This document shows positions 1 through 6,493 of a DNA stretch of 7,686 nucleotides, in pieces. The position numbers were made by a program, and so were the translations under genes. Position 1 is the first letter of the stretch. Every line of letters begins with the position of its first letter. The notes under the pieces are model-generated. The model was not told where the DNA came from. It ran no database searches and saw only the letters and a program-made list of their open reading frames with translations. The stretch comes from Longimicrobiales bacterium. Its GTDB lineage: Bacteria > Gemmatimonadota > Gemmatimonadetes > Longimicrobiales > Gaopeijiaceae. Location: assembly GCA_028280205.1 (NCBI GenBank), contig JANQME010000306.1, forward strand, positions 1 through 7,686, read 5' to 3'.

Positions 1-2
1 CG

Positions 3-446
3 CTCATCGAGATGGCCGTGGTCGTCGCCGTCGTAGGGGTCGTGGTGACCATCGGGACCCTCGCCTTTTCGGGCTACTTCCAGCGGGACTCGGCGCGCCG
101 CGCCGCTCAGATCTTCGCCCAGGATCTCGTCGCGGCGCGATCATTCGCCGTTCGCGCCCGCGAGCCCGTCGTCATCCGCTTCTACGAGGGGACGCTCTGG
201 TACGAGGTGGCCGGGCAGAACAGCGCCACCGAGGTGGCACGCCGTCGCTTCGGCGGGAACGGGGATATCGATCTAAGTGCCGTGACGCTGGACGTGACCG
301 GGGATTCCCTCGTCTTCAGTGCTCGCGGTCTGGCCGACATGAGCGGGGCCGGCGGGTCACTGGGCACCGCAACGTTTTCTTCCGGGGCCGTGACGTACAC
401 CGTATCGTTCAACGGTATGGGTGCTTCGAAGATCGACCAGACTTGA
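3..446 (+). CDS. GspH/FimT-like type IV pseudopilin, 5' end outside the window
   Basis: The window opens inside the prepilin signal. The first complete codons read L-I-E-M, which are mature residues 3 to 6 of a G^FTLIE signal, so the true start lies upstream and the ATG at position 12 is internal (residue 6). A hydrophobic helix of about 16 residues follows (V/A/I/G rich to position 72). Next comes a segment with the FimT/GspH pattern: an amphipathic helix with QDLVAARSFAV, then 'PVVIRF', then a beta-rich globular part ending 'SFNGMGASKI'. Proteins of this family sit in the inner membrane and, after cleavage and methylation by prepilin peptidase, join the tip or priming complex of a type IV pilus or type II secretion pseudopilus. 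The stop TGA at 444-446 overlaps the TTG start of the next gene by 4 nt. Pilus or secretion use cannot be decided from this fragment. Confidence 0.85.
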   Translation, partial: LIEMAVVVAVVGVVVTIGTLAFSGYFQRDSARRAAQIFAQDLVAARSFAVRAREPVVIRFYEGTLWYEVAGQNSATEVARRRFGGNGDIDLSAVTLDVTGDSLVFSARGLADMSGAGGSLGTATFSSGAVTYTVSFNGMGASKIDQT

Positions 447-838
447 GCCTCGGGTGCACGCGATGGTCCCCGCCCGGCCGCCGGAGCGGCTTCACCCTGA
501 TCGAGGTGATCGGGGCGTTCGTCATCTTCGCCGTGGGCGTGCTCATGGTGATGAGGGCGGGGCGCTCCCTCACGACTCAGATGCGCTACTCCGCCGCGCG
601 CTCGGAGATCGTCGTGCTCGCGGCGGAGTGGGTCGACTCGGTCGAGGCGATTCCGTTCAGCTCGCTTACCGGGGGCACCGCGACGGACACCATGACCGTG
701 GAGGGCTGGACGTACCAGCGGTCGGTCACGGTGACGCTGCTCACCGCAGTGCTGGCGAGGGTCGAGGTCGACGTCGACCCGATCGGGGACTCGGCCCCCA
801 GCCACTCTCTCACGTCGTACACGTCGACCGTCTGGTAG
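443..838 (+). CDS. pilV: PilV/GspI-like type IV minor prepilin
   Basis: 131 residues. The leader is 16 residues with three arginines (R7, R13, R14) and ends S-G16. Cleavage would leave F17-T-L-I-E21, with the Glu at mature position 5 needed for methylation and assembly. A hydrophobic helix (about residues 17-40, with the V-I-F-A-V-G-V stretch common in PilV/GspI) is followed by an amphipathic helix and a short beta-rich domain. The start is TTG at 443, chosen because it sits directly on the upstream stop (TTGA overlap) and gives a normal leader length. A weak purine run (GAAGA, 428-432) lies 10 nt before it. An ATG at 463 is out of frame. The protein would act with its neighbours as a minor pilin in the inner membrane. 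The family call rests on the N-terminus, size and gene order; the C-terminal part is too divergent to separate PilV from GspI. Confidence 0.8.
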   Translation: MSLGCTRWSPPGRRSGFTLIEVIGAFVIFAVGVLMVMRAGRSLTTQMRYSAARSEIVVLAAEWVDSVEAIPFSSLTGGTATDTMTVEGWTYQRSVTVTLLTAVLARVEVDVDPIGDSAPSHSLTSYTSTVW

Positions 839-1716
839 CACGCCGTCCAGGTACGCTTCTCCCGCGGCGGCGGCCGTCCGGCTTCACGCTCGTTGAGACC
901 CTCATCGCGATGGTTCTCTCCTCCTTCGTGCTCGCGCTCGCGACGCACGCGTTTCTCGTCCAGAACCAGCTCTACTCCCTGCAGACGGTGCGCGTCGGAG
1001 TGCAGGATGCGGCCCGGGCGTCCACGGAGCTCGTCGCGCGCGAGGTGCGCAACGTCCCCCGGGGCGGGCTCGTAGTCGCCGGTCGGCGGACGCTCACGGT
1101 TCGCACTCCGATGGCGCTCTCGACGGTCTGCTATCGCCAGGGCAGCCCCGACGCGGACGTGTTCAGCGAGGGTGGAGAGGACGGTCTCGAAGTCGGTGCG
1201 GTCGCGGGCGTCGCCATGCGCAACGACTCTACCTGGGACTATCAGTCGTCGACGTGGGCCGCGCTCGACGGCGGTGACGGGAGCTCGGCCGCGAACTGCG
1301 CCGCCACGGGCGCGGACACGGTCGGAGCGCGCGGTGCCTTCCACCGCCTCCTCGACCTGGACAACCTCTTCACCGGGGGCGCCGCGGAGGGCGACGTCAT
1401 CATGATCTACCGGGAGACGACGTTCACCATCGCGACGTCGCTCCTCGAACCGACCGGACTCGCGCTCTTCCGGGCCGACTACGGCGCTGCGGCCGTCGAG
1501 TTCGCGACCGGACTCGATACGACGTCGCACTTCGAGTACCGAACGTCCGTCGGAACGTACGTGGACACCGTCACCGCGGCTTCGCTGTCCGCCGTGGACG
1601 CGGTGCGCATCGTGGTTGACTCGCGGGGGCCGGCGGTGACGGGGGGGGCGCAGGAAGTGCTCTTCGGATGGGGCGTCAACGTGCCCCTTCGCACCGTGCG
1701 CTCGGAGGGCAACTGA
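832..1716 (+). CDS. pilW: PilW/GspJ-like type IV minor prepilin (non-standard start)
   Basis: The protein has a prepilin signal P-S-G^F-T-L-V-E-T at positions 874-897, a hydrophobic helix to about 954, then a long amphipathic helix and a globular domain. With a start at CTG 832 it has 294 residues and a 17-residue leader rich in arginine, the usual length. CTG 832 is chosen because the nearest ATG, GTG or TTG in frame is GTG 628, which would give an improbable leader of about 85 residues. The CTG overlaps the stop of the upstream gene by 7 nt, so translation is probably coupled; no clear ribosome-binding site is seen. Two cysteines (residues 100 and 156 in this numbering) could form a disulfide. 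Size, order and N-terminus fit PilW or GspJ. A G8 run at 1641-1648 lies near the 3' end. The start is the least certain part of this call. Confidence 0.78.
   Translation: MVARRPGTLLPRRRPSGFTLVETLIAMVLSSFVLALATHAFLVQNQLYSLQTVRVGVQDAARASTELVAREVRNVPRGGLVVAGRRTLTVRTPMALSTVCYRQGSPDADVFSEGGEDGLEVGAVAGVAMRNDSTWDYQSSTWAALDGGDGSSAANCAATGADTVGARGAFHRLLDLDNLFTGGAAEGDVIMIYRETTFTIATSLLEPTGLALFRADYGAAAVEFATGLDTTSHFEYRTSVGTYVDTVTAASLSAVDAVRIVVDSRGPAVTGGAQEVLFGWGVNVPLRTVRSEGN
1704..1709 (+). promoter_or_regulatory. Ribosome-binding site of the PilX-like gene
   Basis: GGAGGG lies 6 nt before the ATG at 1716, inside the last codons of the PilW-like gene. It is the clearest Shine-Dalgarno sequence in the pilin cluster and fixes the start of the PilX-like gene at 1716. 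Confidence 0.7.
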
Positions 1717-2762
1717 TGCGGCCGGCGAGCGGCAGGGTGCCGGCGAGCCCGGGCCGTGAATCCGGGTTCGTGCTCGCCGTGGTGGTCTTTATGCTCTTCG
1801 CCATCTCGGTGGCGGCGGCGACCGGGTATACGCTCGTCTCTTCCGAATTCGCACTCTCCCGACACTCCGGCGACGGCGCGGAGGCGCTGGCCGTGGCCCG
1901 GGCCGGCCTCGAGCGCTACGTGGCGGAGTCGCTCGGCACTCTCGCGGACACGACGGCGTACGCGCTCGGCGGCGGGATCGCCACGGTGACACCGCGCAAG
2001 CTCTTCGAGCTGGATTCGCTCAACGAGGTCTGGTACGTCCGCTCCGAGGGCACCGTCGAGGACGTCCGCTCCCCCGGTGCGCCGGCCCGCCGTGTCGTGG
2101 GTGCGTACGCGACGTACCGGCGGCGGCCGATCCCGCATTACGCCTCGGTCATCGTCAGCGCCGAGGAACTCGAAACGGACGGCAACGGCGAAGCCCGTGG
2201 CTTCGACCACGACAGTGCCGGTGACTGTCCGGGTGGCGGAGCCTCCACGATCATCGGAGCGATCGCCCAGGACGACGTGGACGAGGACAACAGCTCGGAC
2301 ATTCAGGGGAACCCCCAGTGGCGGATCTGGCCTGGTGGGGCGTCGGCGATCCTCGATTCGATCCGGGTCCGGTGGGATATCCTCACCGATCCCGACTTCC
2401 CGGTCGAGTTCGAGAATACGCTGCCGAACTTCAGCTCGATCCCCTCCGACTCCTTCCCGGTCGTGCGATACAACGGGGACATGACGAGCGGTCTCCAGGG
2501 TCGTGGCGCCCTGATCGTCACCGAGAAATTCGATCCGCCATCCTCGTTCAATTGGAGCGGCATCGTCCTGGCGGGGGAGATCGACGACCGGACCAGTGGC
2601 TACCTGGACGGCATACTCATCGCCGGGCTGAACGGGCCGAACCCCTACGACGAAGTGGAGCTCAGGACGGACGTGAACTACCACTCATGCGACGTCTACG
2701 CGGCCAACGAGTCGCTCTCCTATCTGGAGCTGATGCCCAACACGATCCACGAGACGAACTGA
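1716..2762 (+). CDS. PilX/GspK-like minor pilin with large C-terminal domain
   Basis: 348 residues. The ATG at 1716 shares its A with the upstream TGA and has a strong ribosome-binding site (GGAGGG, 1704-1709, 6 nt spacing), which decides against the upstream ATG at 1668. A 17-residue leader ends E-S-G17, followed by F18-V-L-A-V-V and a hydrophobic helix to about residue 37. Mature position 5 is V, not E, as in PilX_N-type and GspK proteins, which do not need that Glu. Next comes an amphipathic helix ending around residue 72, then a beta-rich region. Residues 262-306 (RGALIVTEKF, WSGIVLAGEI, LDGILIAGL) look like turns of a beta-helix, a pattern I associate with PilX-like proteins of GC-rich bacteria. 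Cys171 and Cys325 could pair. It probably completes the minor-pilin complex coded by the three genes before it. The exact subfamily is uncertain. Confidence 0.75.
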   Translation: MRPASGRVPASPGRESGFVLAVVVFMLFAISVAAATGYTLVSSEFALSRHSGDGAEALAVARAGLERYVAESLGTLADTTAYALGGGIATVTPRKLFELDSLNEVWYVRSEGTVEDVRSPGAPARRVVGAYATYRRRPIPHYASVIVSAEELETDGNGEARGFDHDSAGDCPGGGASTIIGAIAQDDVDEDNSSDIQGNPQWRIWPGGASAILDSIRVRWDILTDPDFPVEFENTLPNFSSIPSDSFPVVRYNGDMTSGLQGRGALIVTEKFDPPSSFNWSGIVLAGEIDDRTSGYLDGILIAGLNGPNPYDEVELRTDVNYHSCDVYAANESLSYLELMPNTIHETN

Positions 2763-2764
2763 GC

Positions 2765-2800
2765 CGGGCGACCCCGCCGCCCGTGCGAGCTTCGCTTGCG
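2765..2800 (+). terminator. Tandem hairpins after the pilin cluster, possible terminator
   Basis: Two hairpins follow the PilX-like stop codon by 2 nt. The first pairs CGGGCG (2765-2770) with CGCCCG (2778-2783) around a 7-nt loop. The second pairs TGCGAGC (2784-2790) with GCTTGCG (2794-2800) around a 3-nt loop and includes two G-T pairs. No run of T follows, so this is not a classical intrinsic terminator. The location and the back-to-back layout suggest termination or protection of the mRNA end, but chance pairing in GC-rich DNA is possible. Confidence 0.3.
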
Positions 2801-2824
2801 GATTCGAGAAGCGCCGCCTAAAGA
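2796..2824 (+). promoter_or_regulatory. Weak sigma-70-like promoter candidate for the redox operon
   Basis: TTGCGG (2796-2801) and TAAAGA (2819-2824) are separated by 17 nt, the ideal spacing, about 55 nt before the ATG at 2880. Each hexamer matches its consensus at only three of six bases, and the first overlaps the second hairpin described above. The position is right for a promoter of the three-gene operon, but the match alone is weak. Confidence 0.22.
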
Positions 2825-2870
2825 TGGCGCGAGTGCCGCGGGCGGGCCGCTTCGTCCCCGCGTCGTTGAC

Positions 2871-2874
2871 GGAG
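2871..2874 (+). promoter_or_regulatory. Ribosome-binding site of the flavoprotein gene
   Basis: GGAG lies 5 nt before the ATG at 2880. It supports 2880 over the TTG at 2796, which would add 28 residues with no resemblance to the family N-terminus. Confidence 0.55.
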
Positions 2875-2879
2875 TTGTC

Positions 2880-4682
2880 ATGCAGCCGACGGACACGCGC
2901 GATCCTCAGTACTACCACCGGGTGGTCGACTGCCAGTGGGCGTGTCCGGCCCACACGAACGTGCCGGAGTACATCCGGCTCATCGCCGCCGGCAAGTTCA
3001 CCGAGTCGTATCTGCTCAACCGGAAGTCGAACGTCTTCCCGGGCATCCTGGGCAGGACGTGCGACCGCCCGTGCGAGCCCGCCTGCCGCCGCGGTCGGGT
3101 GGAGGAGGAGCCGGTCGCGATCTGCCGCCTCAAGCGCGTGGCGGCCGACCTGCGCGACGACGTCCGGGACTTCCTCCCGACCGCGCCGGAGGTCAAGAAC
3201 GGGAAGAAGGTCGCACTCATCGGCGCCGGTCCCGCGTCGCTTACGGTGGCCAACGACCTCATGCCGCTCGGCTACGAGGTCACGATCTTCGAGGCGCTCC
3301 CGAAGCCGGGCGGTCTCATGCGCACGAACATCCCGTCCTTCCGGCTCCCGGTCGAGGTGCTCGAGGAGGAGATCGACTACATCCTCGACATGGGCGTCGA
3401 CATCCGGTACGACCACCGGGTCGAGTCGCTCAAGGAGCTGCTCGACGCGGACGAGTACGACGCCGTCTTCATCGGCACGGGCGCGCCGAAAGGGAAGGAG
3501 CTCCGGATTCCGGGGCGCGAGGAGGCCGACGCGAACGTCCATATCGGGATCGAGTGGCTCGAGGCGATCCACTTCGGCCACATCGACTCGGTCGGCGAGC
3601 GGGTCCTCGTCATCGGAGTCGGCAACACCGCGATGGACTGCTGCCGTAGCTCGAAGCGTCTCGGAGGCAAGGACATCAAGGTGATGGCGCGCAAGTCGCG
3701 ACCGTACTTCAAGGCGTCACCGTGGGAGCTCGAGGATGCCGAAGACGAGCGCGTGGAGATCCTGGTCAACCACTCGCCCGCGCGCTTCGTGGTCGAGGAC
3801 GGTCGCCTCACCGGAATGGTGTTCGACCTCGTCGAGTGGAACGAGAACGAGCAGGGCCGCCTCGTGAGCACGAAGCTCGACGAGACCTTCATCCCGTGCG
3901 ACGACGTGATCCTCGCCATCGGGCAGGACAATGCCTTCCCCTTCGTCGAACGGGACATCGGGATCGAGTTCGGCGAGTGGGACATGCCGGTCGTCGACCG
4001 CTCCACCTTCATGACGACGCGCGAGGGCGTCTTCGTGGGCGGAGACGCGGCGTGGGGCCCTGAGAACATCATCTGGGCCGTCGAGCACGGACATCAGGCG
4101 GCGATCTCGATCCACAACCACTGCCAGGGGATCCCCGTCATCGAGCGCCCGCCGTACGGGATGAACCTCGTCTCGACGAAGATGGGTCTCCACGAGTGGC
4201 GCTACTCGAACGACTACAACCCGGCCGACCGCACGGCGATGCGCTACGTCGATCTCGAGCAGCGCATCGCCGACATGAAGATCGAGGCCGAGCTCGGCTT
4301 CGACGTGAAACAGGCGTCCCGCGAGGTGGAACGCTGCCTCAACTGCGACGTCCAGACCGACTTCACCGCGAAGCTGTGCATCGAGTGCGACGCGTGCGTC
4401 GACGTCTGTCCCACGTACTGCCTGACGATCACCATGAACGGCACCGAGGAGCAGTTGCGCAGCCGCCTCGTCGCTCCGGCCGACAACCTGGAGCAGGCGA
4501 TCTTCGTCTCCGAGGCGCTGCCGCAGACGAAGCGGGTGATGGTCAAGGACGAGGACCTGTGCGTACACTGCGGGCTGTGCGCCGAGCGGTGCCCGACCGC
4601 CGCCTGGGACATGGTGCAGTTCGACCTTCTCAACCCCCACGCCGGACAGGGCACGTGGCCTCGGGAAGCGGTCCCGGTGTAA
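2880..4682 (+). CDS. GltD-like FAD/NAD(P) oxidoreductase fused to two-cluster ferredoxin
   Basis: 600 residues. In order: an N-terminal iron-sulfur domain of the GltD/dihydropyrimidine dehydrogenase type with C18-x3-C22-P and G-R-T-C61-x3-C65-E-P-A-C69 (residues about 10-95); an FAD-binding fold with G115-A-G-P-A-S and ribose-binding E138, then 'PGGLMRTNIPSFRLP' (143-157); an NAD(P)-binding fold with G246-V-G-N-T-A-M-D253 and basic residues R271/K272/R274, which hint at NADPH; the FAD motif G388-D...G393-P; and a C-terminal ferredoxin with C500-x2-C503-x2-C506-x3-C510-P and C561-x2-C564-x2-C567-x3-C571-P, binding two [4Fe-4S] clusters. The family moves electrons between NAD(P)H and ferredoxin-type acceptors in the cytosol. 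Lying directly before korA and korB, and with no separate ferredoxin subunit encoded, it probably links KorAB to the NAD(P) pool. A glutamate synthase role is unlikely because no large subunit gene is near. The last 28 nt overlap korA. Confidence 0.88.
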   Translation: MQPTDTRDPQYYHRVVDCQWACPAHTNVPEYIRLIAAGKFTESYLLNRKSNVFPGILGRTCDRPCEPACRRGRVEEEPVAICRLKRVAADLRDDVRDFLPTAPEVKNGKKVALIGAGPASLTVANDLMPLGYEVTIFEALPKPGGLMRTNIPSFRLPVEVLEEEIDYILDMGVDIRYDHRVESLKELLDADEYDAVFIGTGAPKGKELRIPGREEADANVHIGIEWLEAIHFGHIDSVGERVLVIGVGNTAMDCCRSSKRLGGKDIKVMARKSRPYFKASPWELEDAEDERVEILVNHSPARFVVEDGRLTGMVFDLVEWNENEQGRLVSTKLDETFIPCDDVILAIGQDNAFPFVERDIGIEFGEWDMPVVDRSTFMTTREGVFVGGDAAWGPENIIWAVEHGHQAAISIHNHCQGIPVIERPPYGMNLVSTKMGLHEWRYSNDYNPADRTAMRYVDLEQRIADMKIEAELGFDVKQASREVERCLNCDVQTDFTAKLCIECDACVDVCPTYCLTITMNGTEEQLRSRLVAPADNLEQAIFVSEALPQTKRVMVKDEDLCVHCGLCAERCPTAAWDMVQFDLLNPHAGQGTWPREAVPV

Positions 4683-6493
4683 ACGACTTCGCGCTGAAGG
4701 TCGGGACGGTCAACGGGACCGGCTCGGCGAGCGCGAACGGGCTCCTCCTCCAGGCGCTCTTCCGCATGGGAATCCCCGTGTCGGGGAAGAACGTCTTCCC
4801 GTCGAACATCCAGGGATTGCCGACGTGGTACGAGATCCGTGTCAATCGGAACGGACACACCGCGCGCAGTCCCGACTTCCAGCTCGTCGTGGCCATGAAC
4901 CCGCAGAGCTACGTACGCGACATCGAGGAGGTCGCGTCGGGTGGGTGGATCCTCTACGACAGCTCGCGTGAGCTCGACGACCAGCTCCGGCGCGAGGACG
5001 TGACGTTTCTCGGGGTGCCGCTCGCCGAGATGTGCGTGGAGCACTTCGAGGGTGCGCGCACCCGCATCCTCATGAAGAACATCGCGTACGTGGGAGCGCT
5101 CGTATCGCTGCTCGACATCGACATGGACGTCGTGAAGGGGATGCTCGAGGAGACCTTCGCGAAGAAGCCGCACCTCATCGACGCCAATCTGAAGGCGATC
5201 GAGCTGGGGGCGCGCTACGCGGCCGAGCACTTCGACTGTCCGCTCCCGATCCGACTGGAGGCGATGGACGCGACGAAGGAGTGCGTGATGGTCACAGGGA
5301 ATCAGGCCGCGGGGCTCGGGTGCCTCTACGCCGGCGCGACGGTCGGAGCGTGGTACCCGATCACCCCGTCGACGTCGCTCATGGACTCCTTCACGGAGTT
5401 CTGCCATCGCTTCCGCGTCGATCCGGAGACGGGGCGCAAGCGCTTCTGCATCATCCAGGCGGAGGACGAGCTGGCGGCGGCGGGCATGGTGATCGGAGCG
5501 TCGTGGATGGGCGCCCGCGCCTTCACGCCGACGAGCGGTCCCGGCATCTCGCTCATGAGCGAGTTCATCGGCCTCGCCTACTACGCCGAGATCCCGAGCG
5601 TCTTCTTCGACGTGCAGCGCACCGGTCCATCCACGGGAATGCCGACGCGTACGCAGCAGGGCGATATTCTGCTATGCGCGTATGCTTCGCACGGCGATAC
5701 CAAGCACATATGCTTGTATCCTGCGAATCCGAAGGAGTGCTTCGAGTTCGCGGTGGCCGCCTTCGATCTGGCGGAGCGCTTCCAGACGCCCGTCTTCGTC
5801 CTCTCGGACCTCGACATCGGGATGAACGACTGGATGGTTCCGAAGCTCGAGTGGGACGACGCGTACGTGCCGGACCGGGGCAAGGTCCTGTCGGCGTCGG
5901 AGATCGAGGAGGCGGAGTCGTTCTACCGCTATCTGGACGTGGACGGCGACCACATTCCCTATCGTACGCTCCCGGGCGTCCACCCGAAGGGCGCCTACTT
6001 CACGCGCGGCTCCGGGCACGACAAGTACGGCCGCTACACGGAGGGCTCGGACGAGTACGTCGAAGTCGTGGACCGGTTGCGCGACAAGGTCGATTCGGCG
6101 GGTGACCGGGTTCCGCAGCCCGAGGTGTTCGGCGAGCGAGCGCTCACGGAGGGCGGGACGCGCTACGGGCTGATCTCCCTCGGCGGGTGTCACTGGGCCG
6201 TCCTGGAAGCACGCGAAGATCTCGCCGCACGTGGCGTCGAGCTCGACTATCTGCGCGTGCGCGGCTTTCCCTTCTGCGGCGACGTCGAGGCCTTCCTCGA
6301 GCACCATGAGCGGATCTTCGTCGTGGAGCAGAACCGGGACGAGCAGCTGCGCCGGCTGCTGCTCATGGAGACCGCGTGCCCGAAGGAGAAGCTCGAGTCG
6401 ATCACCTACTACGGCGGACAGCCGTTGAGCAAGGGACACGTGCTGGACGGGTTGGCCGCGCACGTGGGGCTCGCGGAGGCCGCCGCGCCATGA
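4655..6493 (+). CDS. korA: 2-oxoacid:ferredoxin oxidoreductase, fused gamma-alpha subunit
   Basis: 612 residues, the usual size for the fused gamma-alpha chain of two-subunit 2-oxoacid oxidoreductases. Residues about 15-195 form the gamma domain (start 'VNGTGSASANGLLLQALF', then 'GKNVFPSNIQGLPTWYE'). Residues about 213-425 form the alpha domain I with Y234-P-I-T-P-S-T, T293-S-G-P-G-I-S and 'QRTGPSTGMPTRTQQGD' (321-337). Residues about 490-595 match the second alpha domain. With KorB it converts a 2-oxoacid and CoA to acyl-CoA and CO2 with ferredoxin as acceptor, reversible in principle. The two-subunit layout resembles KorAB of Mycobacterium and Thauera, which use 2-oxoglutarate, but substrate cannot be read safely from sequence. 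The start is GTG 4655, 28 nt inside the previous gene; it is the only start placing a short leader before the conserved V-N-D-F. Stop and korB start overlap as ATGA. A low-GC tract lies at residues 337-358. Confidence 0.92.
   Translation: MASGSGPGVNDFALKVGTVNGTGSASANGLLLQALFRMGIPVSGKNVFPSNIQGLPTWYEIRVNRNGHTARSPDFQLVVAMNPQSYVRDIEEVASGGWILYDSSRELDDQLRREDVTFLGVPLAEMCVEHFEGARTRILMKNIAYVGALVSLLDIDMDVVKGMLEETFAKKPHLIDANLKAIELGARYAAEHFDCPLPIRLEAMDATKECVMVTGNQAAGLGCLYAGATVGAWYPITPSTSLMDSFTEFCHRFRVDPETGRKRFCIIQAEDELAAAGMVIGASWMGARAFTPTSGPGISLMSEFIGLAYYAEIPSVFFDVQRTGPSTGMPTRTQQGDILLCAYASHGDTKHICLYPANPKECFEFAVAAFDLAERFQTPVFVLSDLDIGMNDWMVPKLEWDDAYVPDRGKVLSASEIEEAESFYRYLDVDGDHIPYRTLPGVHPKGAYFTRGSGHDKYGRYTEGSDEYVEVVDRLRDKVDSAGDRVPQPEVFGERALTEGGTRYGLISLGGCHWAVLEAREDLAARGVELDYLRVRGFPFCGDVEAFLEHHERIFVVEQNRDEQLRRLLLMETACPKEKLESITYYGGQPLSKGHVLDGLAAHVGLAEAAAP

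Larger units (their letters stand above)
2763..2879. other. Gap between pilin cluster and redox operon
   Basis: This 117-nt stretch is the only real gap between genes in the window and divides two functional groups. It holds two adjacent short hairpins (2765-2800), a weak promoter candidate (2796-2824) and a ribosome-binding site at 2871-2874. The frame of the next gene stays open back to a TTG at 2796, but nothing upstream of 2880 resembles the conserved N-terminus of that protein. No other coding sequence is supported here. Confidence 0.6.

Noticed and set aside
766..779. Perfect 14-bp palindrome GGTCGACGTCGACC
   Set aside because: It lies within codons for V-E-V-D-V-D of the PilV-like gene and follows from repeated GTC/GAC codons, so it is not good evidence for an operator.
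421..831. Long open frame upstream of the PilW-like gene, from GTG 421 or ATG 463
   Set aside because: It runs out of frame through the PilV-like gene, is rich in R, G, H and D as expected for a shadow frame in GC-rich DNA, and would put some 140-150 residues before a prepilin signal.
1479..2684. Open frame of 401 codons on the minus strand
   Set aside because: It lies opposite the PilW-like and PilX-like genes, shows shadow-type composition (R, V, D, P, H rich) and no recognisable motif. The same holds for the other long minus-strand frames, such as 586-1530, 2685-3581, 3717-4640, 4244-5407, 5672-6463 and 6832-7560.
2824..3684. Open frame of 286 codons starting MARVPRAG
   Set aside because: It is a +1 shadow of the flavoprotein gene, dominated by S, R and T with no family motif.
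4196..4654. Extension of korA upstream to 4196
   Set aside because: These codons are a shadow of the ferredoxin part of the flavoprotein gene. Family resemblance begins only after about 4679, so GTG 4655 is preferred.
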